Origin: Planctomycetaceae bacterium
GTDB lineage: Bacteria; Planctomycetota; Planctomycetia; Planctomycetales; Planctomycetaceae
DNA: 64,000 nt
Assembly: GCA_020638955.1 (NCBI GenBank)
Contig: JACKHO010000011.1
Span: 1 to 64,000 of the forward strand
Reading direction: 5' to 3'
Within the stretch, counting starts at the first letter, position 1, and the number at the start of each line of letters is the position of its first letter. A program made the position numbers and the translations under genes. A model generated the notes under the pieces. That model was given only the letters and a program-made list of their open reading frames with translations. It made no database searches and was not told where the DNA came from. Shown here in pieces: positions 43,609-53,360 of this stretch.

Positions 43609-44814
43609 CTAGACAGCGGGATCAGCCATTTCACGAAGGACGTCAGCCAGAATGGCACAACCAGCATCGACTTGCTCTTCAGTGACATTCAGTGCGGGGA
43701 GCAGCCGGACAACGGTGTCGTGCGTGGCGTTAATTAGCAGTCCGCGTTCCATGCACTTGCCAACCGCTGGCGTGGCGGGAATGGTCAGGTCGAGACCAAT
43801 CATCATGCCGCACACCCGGATTTCGCCGATGATGGGCAATTCTTCCTTGAGCTTTTCGAAGTGTTGCCGGAACCGAGCCGACATTCTCATGGCATGCGGA
43901 ATGAGGTCTTCTTCCTCAATGGTTTGCACCGTGGCCAGTCCGGCGGCCATGGCCATGGGATTGCCGCCGAACGTGCTGGCATGCATTCCGGGCCGGAGGC
44001 TGGGAGCAATTTCATCGCGGCAAATAATCGCGCCGCATGCCACGCCGCCCGCAACACCTTTGGCCAGTGTCATAATGTCGGGCTGAACACCAAACGTCTG
44101 ATAGGCAAACCAGTTACCGGTTCGTCCCATGCAAGTTTGGACTTCGTCGAACATCAGCAACAGGTTGTGTTCATCACAAAGCTGTCGCAATCCCTGCAGG
44201 AATCCGTCGGCCGGCGTGTTGACACCACCTTCCCCCTGCACGGGTTCAATCAGAATGCCTGCCGTTTCGTCGTCAATCAGTTCTTTAACGGCGTTGAGGT
44301 CATTATGCGGAGCGTACAGGAACCCCGGCATAATGGGTTGGATGCCGTCGTGATATTTTGGCTGTGCGGTCGCCGAGACCGCGGCGAACGTGCGACCGTG
44401 AAACCCGTTTTGAAAAGTAATGACCTTGTACTTCTCGGGCGGCGTATGTAGCCGAGCAAGTTTGATGGCCCCTTCGTTGGCTTCAGCACCGCTGTTGCAG
44501 AAGAACGCCTTGCCGAAGCTGCGAGTGCAGAGTGCTTCTGCAAATTCCCCCTGTGGTTCCATGTACCAGGTGTTCGGCACGTGAATGAGTCGATCCACCT
44601 GCTCCTTCACCGCTTCAGCCACTCGTTTCGGAGAATAGCCGAGAATGTTGCATCCCCAACCGGGGAACAGGTCGAGGTACCGGTTTCCTTCGGCGTCCCA
44701 CACGTGCGATCCCTCGCCCCGGACCAGACAAATGGGATACCGGCGATAATTCGGAATCACATACTGATCAAACTGGGCAATGACTTCCTGACTGGATCGT
44801 GTCGACGTGCTCAT
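43609..44814 (-). CDS. argD: Class III aminotransferase, acetylornithine aminotransferase type
   Basis: 401 residues. PLP-lysine in TLAKGVAGG, substrate block FCNSGAEANEGAIK, GFHGRT and the cofactor Asp in MFDEVQTCMGR are all present. Length and the Gly-rich LFPGWGCNILGY start fit the acetylornithine/ornithine branch, which makes N-acetylornithine from the semialdehyde in arginine synthesis (or 4-aminobutyrate-like substrates in relatives). The gene ends 20 bp before the SbcD-like gene on the same strand. The argD symbol is a best fit; no other arg gene is nearby. Confidence 0.87.
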   Translation of the reverse strand: MSTSTRSSQEVIAQFDQYVIPNYRRYPICLVRGEGSHVWDAEGNRYLDLFPGWGCNILGYSPKRVAEAVKEQVDRLIHVPNTWYMEPQGEFAEALCTRSFGKAFFCNSGAEANEGAIKLARLHTPPEKYKVITFQNGFHGRTFAAVSATAQPKYHDGIQPIMPGFLYAPHNDLNAVKELIDDETAGILIEPVQGEGGVNTPADGFLQGLRQLCDEHNLLLMFDEVQTCMGRTGNWFAYQTFGVQPDIMTLAKGVAGGVACGAIICRDEIAPSLRPGMHASTFGGNPMAMAAGLATVQTIEEEDLIPHAMRMSARFRQHFEKLKEELPIIGEIRVCGMMIGLDLTIPATPAVGKCMERGLLINATHDTVVRLLPALNVTEEQVDAGCAILADVLREMADPAV

Positions 44815-45213
44815 GGGGCAAGCTCAAAATCTTTTCTGTGTTGTACGACGGATTGGCGGGAGGGACGACGCTCATTCTCGACCTCAGCCACGTGTAGAGT
44901 ATCGGTTCGAGCGCCATCACTAAAGTCTGGGAAACAGACATCTTCCAGGCGGCGCAGGTTCAGCGATTGGCACAACTTTCTGATCTGCCGTCAGCAATCA
45001 CCAACAGGCGGACCATCACCTTGGTCGGGGGGATTTGGTGCAAACGGGAATGCACACGCCGCATTACCTCCTAAGAACTGGCCTCGTTCATCCGTCGTAC
45101 TCTTTCAATTGGGTGTCGACCCTTGCCCCGGGTTTTACAGACCGTTAGTCTATAGTGGCGAGTGTTGATGCGTTCGCGTCACTTCAATTCGAACATAGAA
45201 ACGGACATACCTC
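44815..45213. other. Divergent intergenic region upstream of the MoxR operon
   Basis: 399 bp between the argD-type gene (leftward) and the MoxR gene (rightward). No gene, repeat or clear sigma-70 promoter with good spacing could be supported; a tatagt at 45151 lacks a matching -35 at normal distance. Confidence 0.5.
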
Positions 45214-46260
45214 ATGGCTGATTCCAGTCCAGGCGAGTTGAGTATGGTTGATTCCAATCCTGAGAAACTCAGCTCCGATGACGTCGAGCGAATTGCCCGA
45301 CTTCGCGAAACACATCAAAAATTGCGGGCAGAGCTAGGGCGAGTCATTGTCGGGCAGACCGACGTTATCGACCAACTCGCCATTTGCCTCTTTGCTCGCG
45401 GCCACGCCCTGCTGATGGGAGTTCCGGGGCTCGCTAAAACATTGCTGGTGAGTAAGCTCGCCGAAACAATGTCACTCGATTTCAGCCGCATTCAGTTCAC
45501 TCCCGATCTGATGCCCATGGACATCACCGGGACCGACATTCTGCAAGATACCGCAGAAGGTCGCCGCGAGTTCCAGTTCGTCAAAGGCCCGGTCTTTGCG
45601 AACATCGTGCTAGCAGATGAAATTAACCGTGCCCCCCCAAAAACACAGGCGGCCATGCTGGAAGCCATGCAGGAGCACAAGGTGACGGTGTTGGGAAAAG
45701 CCTACACGCTCGCTCCGCCGTTCCTCGTATTGGCCACACAGAACCCCGTGGAGCAGGAAGGGACCTATCCGCTCCCCGAGGCACAGCTCGACCGCTTCAT
45801 GTTTCTCATTGAACTCGACTATCCGAGCGAAGAGGAGGAAATCCAAATCGCCCGGACGACGACGGGCGATGCGTTGCCCGAACTGGATCATTTGCTGCAC
45901 GGGGAAGATATCGTCGAACTGCAGCTACTGGTGCGTCGCGTCCCAGTGCCCGACCACATTTACAAACTCGCGGTGGCCTTGGTTCGCAAGACCCGGCCCA
46001 ATTCTCCGACCGCACCGGACTGGCTCAAGCCGTTGGTGTCGTGGGGAGCCGGTCCGCGTGCTGTCCAGTACCTCATCCTCGGCGGCAAAACCCGTGCGGC
46101 TTTGCAGGGTCAGTACATGGTGCGTCAGGAAGATATCGAAAACGTAGCCGGTTCGGTGCTGACGCACCGCCTCATCACCACGTTCGCCGCACAAAGCGAA
46201 GGCATCGACGCTCGCCAAATCGTGCAGCGGCTGGTGAAGGAAACTTTGGAAGAACGATAG
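45214..46260 (+). CDS. MoxR-family AAA+ ATPase
   Basis: 348 residues. Walker A is GVPGLAKT, Walker B VLADEINRAP, sensor 1 ATQNP followed by EGTYPLPEAQLDRF, the family signature. MoxR ATPases act as chaperones that mature or load cofactors in VWA-containing complexes. It opens a run of six plus-strand genes in which DUF58 and two VWA-type proteins follow, the standard MoxR/Bat arrangement, interrupted here by two EF-hand proteins. An ATG at 45244 is a possible later start. Confidence 0.95.
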   Translation: MADSSPGELSMVDSNPEKLSSDDVERIARLRETHQKLRAELGRVIVGQTDVIDQLAICLFARGHALLMGVPGLAKTLLVSKLAETMSLDFSRIQFTPDLMPMDITGTDILQDTAEGRREFQFVKGPVFANIVLADEINRAPPKTQAAMLEAMQEHKVTVLGKAYTLAPPFLVLATQNPVEQEGTYPLPEAQLDRFMFLIELDYPSEEEEIQIARTTTGDALPELDHLLHGEDIVELQLLVRRVPVPDHIYKLAVALVRKTRPNSPTAPDWLKPLVSWGAGPRAVQYLILGGKTRAALQGQYMVRQEDIENVAGSVLTHRLITTFAAQSEGIDARQIVQRLVKETLEER

Positions 46261-46318
46261 CTCAGAGTCCAGAGTTTGAGTGTTTAGTTGAGGACGGGGC
46301 AGCGTTGCTCGATGTGGG

Positions 46319-48280
46319 GTGACGCTGTCTAGATCTACGAGTTGGAGACTTGGCGAGTTGGAACAGTCTGGTTGGCGCAGATCTGGCGACTCCGGCACCA
46401 TAAACTGGTGGCTGGGCCACGCTGTCTGCCTGTCGCTGCTGGGACTCGCCTGGACATGCCTGGTGGCGGCGCAAGAGAACGTCGTCGATCGGCCGGGCGA
46501 AGACCGAGCATTGTTCGACGCACTCGATGCCTCGCAAGACGGAAAGCTCACGCTGGAAGAATACCTCCAGGCGGAAACTCCTGAACAGAAAGTGCGCGAG
46601 CGCGACTTTCAACTTTTCGACTGGGATGAAAATCAATCGCTCAGTTTCGTGGAATTCCGCACAGTGCCGGGTAATGTCCCGCTGAAGTGGCGGTTAAGGG
46701 TGCCGCATCCTTTGTTCGATTTGTCCGAACTGGCTTCGCAGGCAATCGAAGAATCCTTCGGCGACTGGGCCAAAACGCCTGAGCGAACAATTGACGCCCG
46801 TGAATTCGTTACCGGGTTCCTAACTTCGTTTTCGGAGAACAAGTCCTCCCGTTTTGATCCGGCCATGGTGACAACGGTTGATCGTAACGAGGATGGTCAG
46901 GTGAGCCTGGAAGAGTCCCGCGAATTTCTGCGCAAGCAAATCGGCGTCGATTCCATGTGGGGTTCGCCTCTTATTCTTTCAGACGGTCGAATGGTCGACG
47001 TCGGCTTGTTCTACGAAATGGACGTCGATGCCACGCAGTACCTGTCGGGAAATGAGCTGGCGTCACTGGAAGCGGCCCGTGGCATGAGCGAAGGAAGCCT
47101 GGAAATCCGCAGCCGCGTGGCGAATCCTCGCGTCGATTTTCAGACCTACGCCCGAGATGCCGAGACCTCGACGTACGACCCCGTTGCATGGTTCCGTGAA
47201 GCGGATACGAATTTGGATACGCGAATAAGTCGCGAAGAACTCATCGACGCTTCGTCGCCCGAACGACGGGACCTGGCCCGCTGGAACGTTGGAGCATTTG
47301 ATCGCGACGGCGACGCTCTCCTTTCACTAAGCGAATATCTGCTCTCGATGCATGGCAATCGAACCATGCGCTGGGAAGTCGCACCATACGACCGCGATGG
47401 CGACGGACAACTCGCGTTTTCAGAGTTCCGTTTCGACCATCCCCAGGACGTGCCCATTCTGCGTCGCTTTTTCTTTGGTCAGCTCGACCAGAATCACGAC
47501 CGGCGACTCACGCCCGATGAATATCCGTTTGTGGCGACGTCAACAATGGTTCACCGACTCAGTTATGACGGCACCGTTTGCGAACATTTCGAACTCGGAA
47601 CGGAATTCCCCCAATTGTGTCAGCCGCGTTTCATGCCGAGCGATGGGGAATTTCGATTGACCGAATTGTCCGCAGACCGCTCAACGCCTCGTCGATTCAC
47701 ATTTGATTTCGAATCTCGAGAACTGACGAAATTCGACAATCCACCGAATGACGAAGTCTTTGGCGACGCGACGTTCTTCGCCTGGGCACCCGCTGGAAAT
47801 CGATTCGCCATGCTGTCCGATGGGAAAATCCATGTTGTCCTGGATTCGAGCAAGCCCCAGATTATTCCAATCGCTCCTGAGTCTTTGAAGTGCATTCGGT
47901 TTGGAGAGGCCGCAACTTGGACGGTAGACGGAAAATCACTTCTGCTCATCTTGGAAAGCGGAAGAGAGGCCCGAGTTGCGTCCATTCACGTTGACGACCT
48001 CGAGTCACCGATTCCAAAAACTCAGCAACTATGGACCGGAAGTTCGGCCGACTTAGAGAGCGGACTGGCGTTGTCGCCCGACGGCAAGCGTCTGGTGCTT
48101 CCACTGTACTCACAGAACTCCCGACGCATTGCCCTGCATGAAATCGACGTCGACAATCCCGGTGCTCCGAGGGAAATCCGTGGGGACACATCAACCTCTG
48201 ACGTTACCGGATGCTGCTTTTCACCCGACGGGAAATGGCTGGTCTATACAACCTGGGAACGGGGGAATCGATGGAATTGA
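46319..48280 (+). CDS. EF-hand and beta-propeller-like secreted protein A
   Basis: About 653 residues from a GTG at 46319; the start is uncertain because the signal segment (about 30-52, ...LVAAQ) sits late. About eight EF-hand loops follow in residues 60-400, such as DASQDGKLTLEE, DRNEDGQVSLEE, DRDGDGQLAFSE and DQNHDRRLTPDE, so it should bind several Ca2+ ions. The last 200 residues have TolB/PD40-like blades ending in CFSPDGKWLVYTT. Its stop overlaps the start of protein B by ten bases. The pair look like duplicates of one ancestral gene. Location is presumably the periplasm or surface. Confidence 0.82.
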   Translation: MTLSRSTSWRLGELEQSGWRRSGDSGTINWWLGHAVCLSLLGLAWTCLVAAQENVVDRPGEDRALFDALDASQDGKLTLEEYLQAETPEQKVRERDFQLFDWDENQSLSFVEFRTVPGNVPLKWRLRVPHPLFDLSELASQAIEESFGDWAKTPERTIDAREFVTGFLTSFSENKSSRFDPAMVTTVDRNEDGQVSLEESREFLRKQIGVDSMWGSPLILSDGRMVDVGLFYEMDVDATQYLSGNELASLEAARGMSEGSLEIRSRVANPRVDFQTYARDAETSTYDPVAWFREADTNLDTRISREELIDASSPERRDLARWNVGAFDRDGDALLSLSEYLLSMHGNRTMRWEVAPYDRDGDGQLAFSEFRFDHPQDVPILRRFFFGQLDQNHDRRLTPDEYPFVATSTMVHRLSYDGTVCEHFELGTEFPQLCQPRFMPSDGEFRLTELSADRSTPRRFTFDFESRELTKFDNPPNDEVFGDATFFAWAPAGNRFAMLSDGKIHVVLDSSKPQIIPIAPESLKCIRFGEAATWTVDGKSLLLILESGREARVASIHVDDLESPIPKTQQLWTGSSADLESGLALSPDGKRLVLPLYSQNSRRIALHEIDVDNPGAPREIRGDTSTSDVTGCCFSPDGKWLVYTTWERGNRWN

Positions 48281-50298
48281 AACTCTCCAGTTTGATGTTT
48301 TCGGATCGCCTGTGGATATGCACTGCAGTTCTGTGCGTTTGCGCGTTAGCTCAAGCAGATGATTCGAAACCGGCGAACGAATTGTCAGAACGCATCAAGG
48401 CCGCGCGACAGAATTTGGATCGAATCTACGACCAGCTCAATACCGATGGCGAGAATGGTCTGACCCTCGGAGAATTTCTCAAGCGTCAAGGTCCTGCCGA
48501 ACGCAGCAGTCGCGATTTTCAGGTGTTCGACTTCAATGGCGACTCCCTTATTTCCAAACAGGAACTTTCTGGCATCCCTGGCGTTGTTCCACTCTATGCC
48601 CGCGGCGAAATCCCCGACGTGTTCGCAGGTATTGAAGAGCACGCCATTGCGTCGATGGAAATCTCCTACGGTTGGGCAGAGAACCCCGAGCTGGTCATTC
48701 AGTCAAATATATTTGCAACTACGTATTTGCAGTCGTTGGGATTGAACTCAACTCAACGAAATCAGATTCTCAGGCAGGCCGACGTCAACGGCAATCTGAT
48801 GATTGATTTCGCAGAAATGGAAGGGTTCGTGAAACAGCAACTCGTTCGACGTGCCAGTGGTGTCGACCTGCATGCACGAAGTGGCCTCGTGGTGAATTAC
48901 TCTTCGTTTCTGCACCTGGATGCTGACCGTGACGGTGGTATTTCGCGCGACGAGTATTTGTCGCGCTACTACGACAAAGAGTTGGCGCCCGGGCGATTTC
49001 AAGTGTCCGACCGCGACGGCGACGGCACAATCAAGCTCGAAGAGTTCATCTATCCGCTCGCTTTCGGCTGGAACGACCCCATCAATGACTTCCTGAAATC
49101 CGACACCGACCTGGATGGAGAATTGTCGCCCGAGGAACTGGTAGAAGGGTTGCCAACGTATTTGCAAAGGATTGGGCCGTTCATCATTCCGGGGTTCGAT
49201 GCTGATAAGAATGGGAAACTGAACCTGTGGGAATATCGCATTACGCCGGTCGCCAATCGGGTTGCCGCCTGGCAGCGTGTGCCGGTCGATGCGAATCGAA
49301 ACCGTCAAATCGAATTTGCCGAGTTCGCGGGTGATGAAAGCCTCCTGCTGCTGCGTCGCTGGTACTTCCAGCAATTCGACCTCGATGGCAGCGGGGCACT
49401 CACGCCTGATGAGTACATCTTCAAATACACACCAGATGACGCGTTCTATGCATTGGCCGCCGATGATTCTTCTTTCGAGAAACTGTATTCATCGGCCGAT
49501 ACTTCTTACTGCGGTTCGCAAGCAGTCTCACCCGACGGAAAGTGGATTGCGTTCGATGGCCGACCCGCCGAGTCGAGTTTCTCCGATACCGTCATTTACA
49601 TCATGGCAGCAGACGGCACAGGTCGCCGAGCCGTATGCGATGGTTCAATGCCCACGTGGTCCGCAGATGGAAAATATCTCGCCTGTTCCCGTTCGGGCCA
49701 GAACAGTGGTGTCTGGTTGATGAAATCCGATGGATCAGAACCAAAGCGCATTTCCGAAGACGGCTGGGGGGCACAGTGGTCGCCGGACGGGAAGTCGATT
49801 GCCTTTACGTTGGGCGCTCAAATCGCGTTGTACAACGTGGAAACGGAAGCCATTGACGTTGTCGTCGGACAAGGTGGGCATCCGTATCAATACATTTACT
49901 ACAACATGGCCTGGTCCCCGGATTGCAAACGCGTCTGCTTCAAAGGTCGCAAGGCCAATGACACGTTCGAGTTGGCCAGCGTGTCAGTAAGTGGTGATTC
50001 ACCGGACTTGAAAGTGCATTACGGGGGCGAACTCACGTTCGACAACGACGCGGCGTGGTCGCTCGACGGATCAAGGATTTTCGTTTCGATCCGCAACGAA
50101 GAGAAGAAACGTTCGCTGCTCTATTCCATTGCAGCGAACGAAGAAAACCCGGCACCGGCGGAGGTTCCTGGTCAAACCATCGACTTTGGAACTTGCACCT
50201 CGTGCTGTTGGACGCCGGACGGTAAGTCACTCATTGTGCATGTACGGCACGATGCCCTTGAGACCGATCTCGCACCAATAGCGAAGACGAATCCCTAG
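48271..50298 (+). CDS. EF-hand and TolB-like beta-propeller secreted protein B
   Basis: 675 residues from the ATG at 48271, chosen because GGGGGA lies just upstream and a signal peptide follows (...ALAQADD); an in-frame ATG at 48211 is inside protein A. About nine EF-hand loops (DFNGDSLISKQE, DADRDGGISRDE, DRDGDGTIKLEE, DLDGSGALTPDE) lead into PD40-type repeats: SPDGKWIAF, SADGKYLAC, SPDGKSIAF and DAAWSLDGSRIF. It overlaps protein A and is 20 bp from the DUF58 gene, so all are probably one operon. Confidence 0.87.
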   Translation: MELKLSSLMFSDRLWICTAVLCVCALAQADDSKPANELSERIKAARQNLDRIYDQLNTDGENGLTLGEFLKRQGPAERSSRDFQVFDFNGDSLISKQELSGIPGVVPLYARGEIPDVFAGIEEHAIASMEISYGWAENPELVIQSNIFATTYLQSLGLNSTQRNQILRQADVNGNLMIDFAEMEGFVKQQLVRRASGVDLHARSGLVVNYSSFLHLDADRDGGISRDEYLSRYYDKELAPGRFQVSDRDGDGTIKLEEFIYPLAFGWNDPINDFLKSDTDLDGELSPEELVEGLPTYLQRIGPFIIPGFDADKNGKLNLWEYRITPVANRVAAWQRVPVDANRNRQIEFAEFAGDESLLLLRRWYFQQFDLDGSGALTPDEYIFKYTPDDAFYALAADDSSFEKLYSSADTSYCGSQAVSPDGKWIAFDGRPAESSFSDTVIYIMAADGTGRRAVCDGSMPTWSADGKYLACSRSGQNSGVWLMKSDGSEPKRISEDGWGAQWSPDGKSIAFTLGAQIALYNVETEAIDVVVGQGGHPYQYIYYNMAWSPDCKRVCFKGRKANDTFELASVSVSGDSPDLKVHYGGELTFDNDAAWSLDGSRIFVSIRNEEKKRSLLYSIAANEENPAPAEVPGQTIDFGTCTSCCWTPDGKSLIVHVRHDALETDLAPIAKTNP

Positions 50299-50318
50299 CA
50301 CATCAACAGGAAACGGCG

Positions 50319-51230
50319 ATGGCTTTAGCCCAATCGCGTACTCGAACGTTTATCGATCCTCAGGTCGTCGCCCGGCTGGCGGCAGTGCCGCTGTTTTCAC
50401 GGCGCGCCATGCTGGGGAACGTGTCGGGTATTCACACCAGTCCACACCGCGGGGCGAGTGTTGAATTTGCAGAGTACCGCCGCTATGTCCCAGGCGATGA
50501 TCTCCGCCGCCTCGACTGGCGCGCCTATGGTCGATCGGACCGGTTCTACGTGAAAGAGTTCGAGGCCGACACCAACCTGCGTTTATGTCTCGTACTCGAT
50601 ACCAGCGGGTCGATGAATTTCGGGTCGGGGCCGATTACCAAACTGGAGTACGCCCGCAAGCTCATCGGCACACTCGCCTACATTGCAATTCAGCAAGGCG
50701 ACGCTGTCGGCCTGCACTGCATTGCCGACAAAGTCGTTCGCGATATTCCTCCCCGGCGGACCCCCTCACATTTGCGGGGACTGTTTGACGTGCTTGAACA
50801 CACGCAGCCGACCGGTGAAACGGAACTGGTAACTACGCTGCATGAACTGGCCGAAACCATTCGGCAGCGGGCACTCATTGTCATTGTCTCCGACTTCTTT
50901 GTTGATCCGCAGGAACTGAAACAGGCGTTCGAGCATATGCGGTTTCGTAAGCACGACGTCACGGCGTTTCATTTGCTCGATCAACAGGAAATCGATTTCA
51001 AATTTCAGCGGCCCATGCGGTTCCTCGACATGGAAGGCGGCCCCTCCATTTTCGCGGAACCGAACGACATCATCGACCGCTACCAAAGGGCGATGCACGG
51101 CTATCTGGATGAAATGAAGGCCATTACGCTGGAGTCAGCCGTGGACTATCAGCGAATTCAAATCGACCAGGACTACGAGCAGGTGCTGTTCCAGTTTCTG
51201 GCGGCACGGACGCGAGGAAAACGTACGTAA
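50319..51230 (+). CDS. DUF58 domain-containing protein
   Basis: 303 residues, no membrane segment in this branch. The DUF58 signature is clear: EFAEYRRYVPGDDLRRLDWRAYGR, followed by a VWA-like core whose metal site is VLDTSGSMNFG. Such proteins pair with MoxR ATPases; in this order they follow MoxR in the operon. The last gene before it is the EF-hand protein B. Function of the family is unproven; a role in assembling or maturing envelope complexes is proposed. Confidence 0.94.
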   Translation: MALAQSRTRTFIDPQVVARLAAVPLFSRRAMLGNVSGIHTSPHRGASVEFAEYRRYVPGDDLRRLDWRAYGRSDRFYVKEFEADTNLRLCLVLDTSGSMNFGSGPITKLEYARKLIGTLAYIAIQQGDAVGLHCIADKVVRDIPPRRTPSHLRGLFDVLEHTQPTGETELVTTLHELAETIRQRALIVIVSDFFVDPQELKQAFEHMRFRKHDVTAFHLLDQQEIDFKFQRPMRFLDMEGGPSIFAEPNDIIDRYQRAMHGYLDEMKAITLESAVDYQRIQIDQDYEQVLFQFLAARTRGKRT

Positions 51231-51278
51231 CGCTGTGGACGTTAAGAACACCGCGACAACTTTTTCATAAGTGAAACC

Positions 51279-53360
51279 ATGTTTGTTCAACCCTGGATGC
51301 TGTATGCGTTGCCCATTATCTCGCTGCCCATCCTGATTCACCTGATTAATCAGCGTCGATTTCAGAATGTGCAGTGGGCGGCAATGCGGTTCTTGCTCAT
51401 GGCAAACCGCATGTCGCGCGGGTACGCGCGCATTCGGCAGTGGCTCATTCTGCTGGCACGCACCCTGGCAATTTTCGGCCTCATTATTGCCGTGAGTCGA
51501 CCACTCTCCAGTGGTTGGCTCAGCGTGGCGGGGGGCAGCAAAGTCGACACCACACTCATCCTGCTGGATCGATCATCCAGTATGTCGGAGCAGGGACCAG
51601 CGGGCGGCAAGACAAAACTCGAAACGGGACGCAATCAGCTCATTCAATCATTGAACATGCTGAAGTCCGATCACTACGTCCTCATCGACAGTGCGACGAA
51701 TGAAGCGGTGGAACTGGAATCGCCCGATCAGCTCAATTCCATTCCGCAGACCTCGGCGGTTGGTGCTTCGGCTGACGTCCCAGCCATGATGCAATCGGCC
51801 TACGACTACGTGAATGCCAACAAGCCGGGGCGAACGGAAGTCTGGATTTGCTCGGACGTCCGCAAGCACGACTGGGATGCCGACGGCGGCCGCTGGCAAG
51901 TCATGCGCGACGCCTTCCTCGAATTCCAGTTACCCATTCGTTTTCATCTGCTGGCCTACGGAAACGTGGCAGATGAAAACCGGGCCGTCCGCGTGACAAG
52001 TGCCCGCCGTGTGGAAACGACGTCGGGAGTCGACCTCCTGTTGTCGCTGGAAATCGAACAGAAAACTCCAGTGGAAGGACGAGTTCAAATTCCTGTCGAA
52101 CTCGAAATCGACGGTGGACGCTCAACCATTGACGTCGAACTCGCTGGGACGACAGCGGAACTCAAAGACCACGCCATTCCACTCAATGCCGATCAAGTCC
52201 GCGGCTGGGGACGTGTCTCCATACCCGCCGATGAAAACCTGGCTGACAACTCGTTCTACTTCGTGTACGACAAACCCGTCGCGCGCAAGACAATCATCGT
52301 GGCAGAAGACCGAGACGGCGTGCGTCCTCTCGCACTCGCCGCCGGAATTTCGCCCGATCCCACTTACGCGTGCAACGTCGAAGTCATTTCGGCCGATCAA
52401 CTTGTCAGCGTCGAATGGGACAAAGTCTCGCTGGTCCTGTGGCAAGATCAACTTCCCGACGGCAGCGAACTGGAAATCGTCGATTCGTACATCGCACGCG
52501 GCGGGCAGGTGGTTTTCTTTCCGCCACTGAATCCCAATCAAAACAGCTATTCCGGAGTGCAGTGGAAGAGTTGGGTGTCGCTCGATGAAGAAGCGCCCGT
52601 CGGAACCTGGATTGGCGACCAGGATTTGCTGGCCAACGCCCAGAGCGGTGCCTCGCTGCCGGTCGGTGAGCTGCGGGTCATGCGTTACTGCGAACTGGAA
52701 GGAGAGCACCTTTCGCTCGCTTCGCTGCGAAATGGAAGCCCCCTCATTTGCCGGGCCTTAACCGACCGTCGCAACGTCTACTTCTGTTCGACCACGGCGA
52801 CAGTAGGCGAGTCCTCACTGGCCCGTGACGGTGTGGTCCTCTACGTCATGATTCATCGTGCCCTCTCGAATGGTTCCAAGGTCCTGGGAACCACAAGGCA
52901 GCTCATCGCACAGCGGCAACCGGAGAGCGAAGAGGTCGCGAACTGGCGGGCCGTCTTAGAAACTGATTCACTCTCGACGGAATACGACGTGCATCCCGGA
53001 GTTTACAGCAGCGAAGAACGGCTGTTCGCCGTGAATCGTTCCCTGGCGGAAGACGCACCAGTCACCGTCGGTGAGGAGCAGCTGGCGAACTTGTTTGAAG
53101 GTCTGGAGTTTGACCGCGTTGATGACGTCGCCGGGAATTCGACTTCGCTCATTCAGGAAGTGTGGCGAGTGTTCCTCGCCCTCATGATGGCAGCCCTCGT
53201 CGCGGAAGCGTTGTTGTGCCTGCCGCGTAAACGACAACCAGAGGCCGATCCACTCAGCAAAGGCTGGGGCGATTCCGGCAGTGTTGGAAAGCAGTCGGGA
53301 AGTTCCGACTCAAATGGACAAACGCGCCGCGCGTCGGCCACTCGGGAGGTGTCCGCATGA
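51279..53360 (+). CDS. BatA-type VWA membrane protein
   Basis: 693 residues. The N-terminal BatA segment (LIHLINQRRFQNVQWAAM) forms a membrane helix pair with a second helix at about 58-78; a VWA domain follows with LILLDRSSSMSEQG as its metal site, then a long extracytoplasmic part and a C-terminal helix (about 630-650). The next gene starts within its stop codon (ATGA), so the two products are probably made in equal amounts. It should be the membrane partner of MoxR and DUF58. Confidence 0.9.
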   Translation: MFVQPWMLYALPIISLPILIHLINQRRFQNVQWAAMRFLLMANRMSRGYARIRQWLILLARTLAIFGLIIAVSRPLSSGWLSVAGGSKVDTTLILLDRSSSMSEQGPAGGKTKLETGRNQLIQSLNMLKSDHYVLIDSATNEAVELESPDQLNSIPQTSAVGASADVPAMMQSAYDYVNANKPGRTEVWICSDVRKHDWDADGGRWQVMRDAFLEFQLPIRFHLLAYGNVADENRAVRVTSARRVETTSGVDLLLSLEIEQKTPVEGRVQIPVELEIDGGRSTIDVELAGTTAELKDHAIPLNADQVRGWGRVSIPADENLADNSFYFVYDKPVARKTIIVAEDRDGVRPLALAAGISPDPTYACNVEVISADQLVSVEWDKVSLVLWQDQLPDGSELEIVDSYIARGGQVVFFPPLNPNQNSYSGVQWKSWVSLDEEAPVGTWIGDQDLLANAQSGASLPVGELRVMRYCELEGEHLSLASLRNGSPLICRALTDRRNVYFCSTTATVGESSLARDGVVLYVMIHRALSNGSKVLGTTRQLIAQRQPESEEVANWRAVLETDSLSTEYDVHPGVYSSEERLFAVNRSLAEDAPVTVGEEQLANLFEGLEFDRVDDVAGNSTSLIQEVWRVFLALMMAALVAEALLCLPRKRQPEADPLSKGWGDSGSVGKQSGSSDSNGQTRRASATREVSA

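Noticed and set aside
45123..45156. Possible sigma-70 promoter (ttgccc ... tatagt) before MoxR
   Set aside because: The spacing is 22 bases, too long for a standard promoter.
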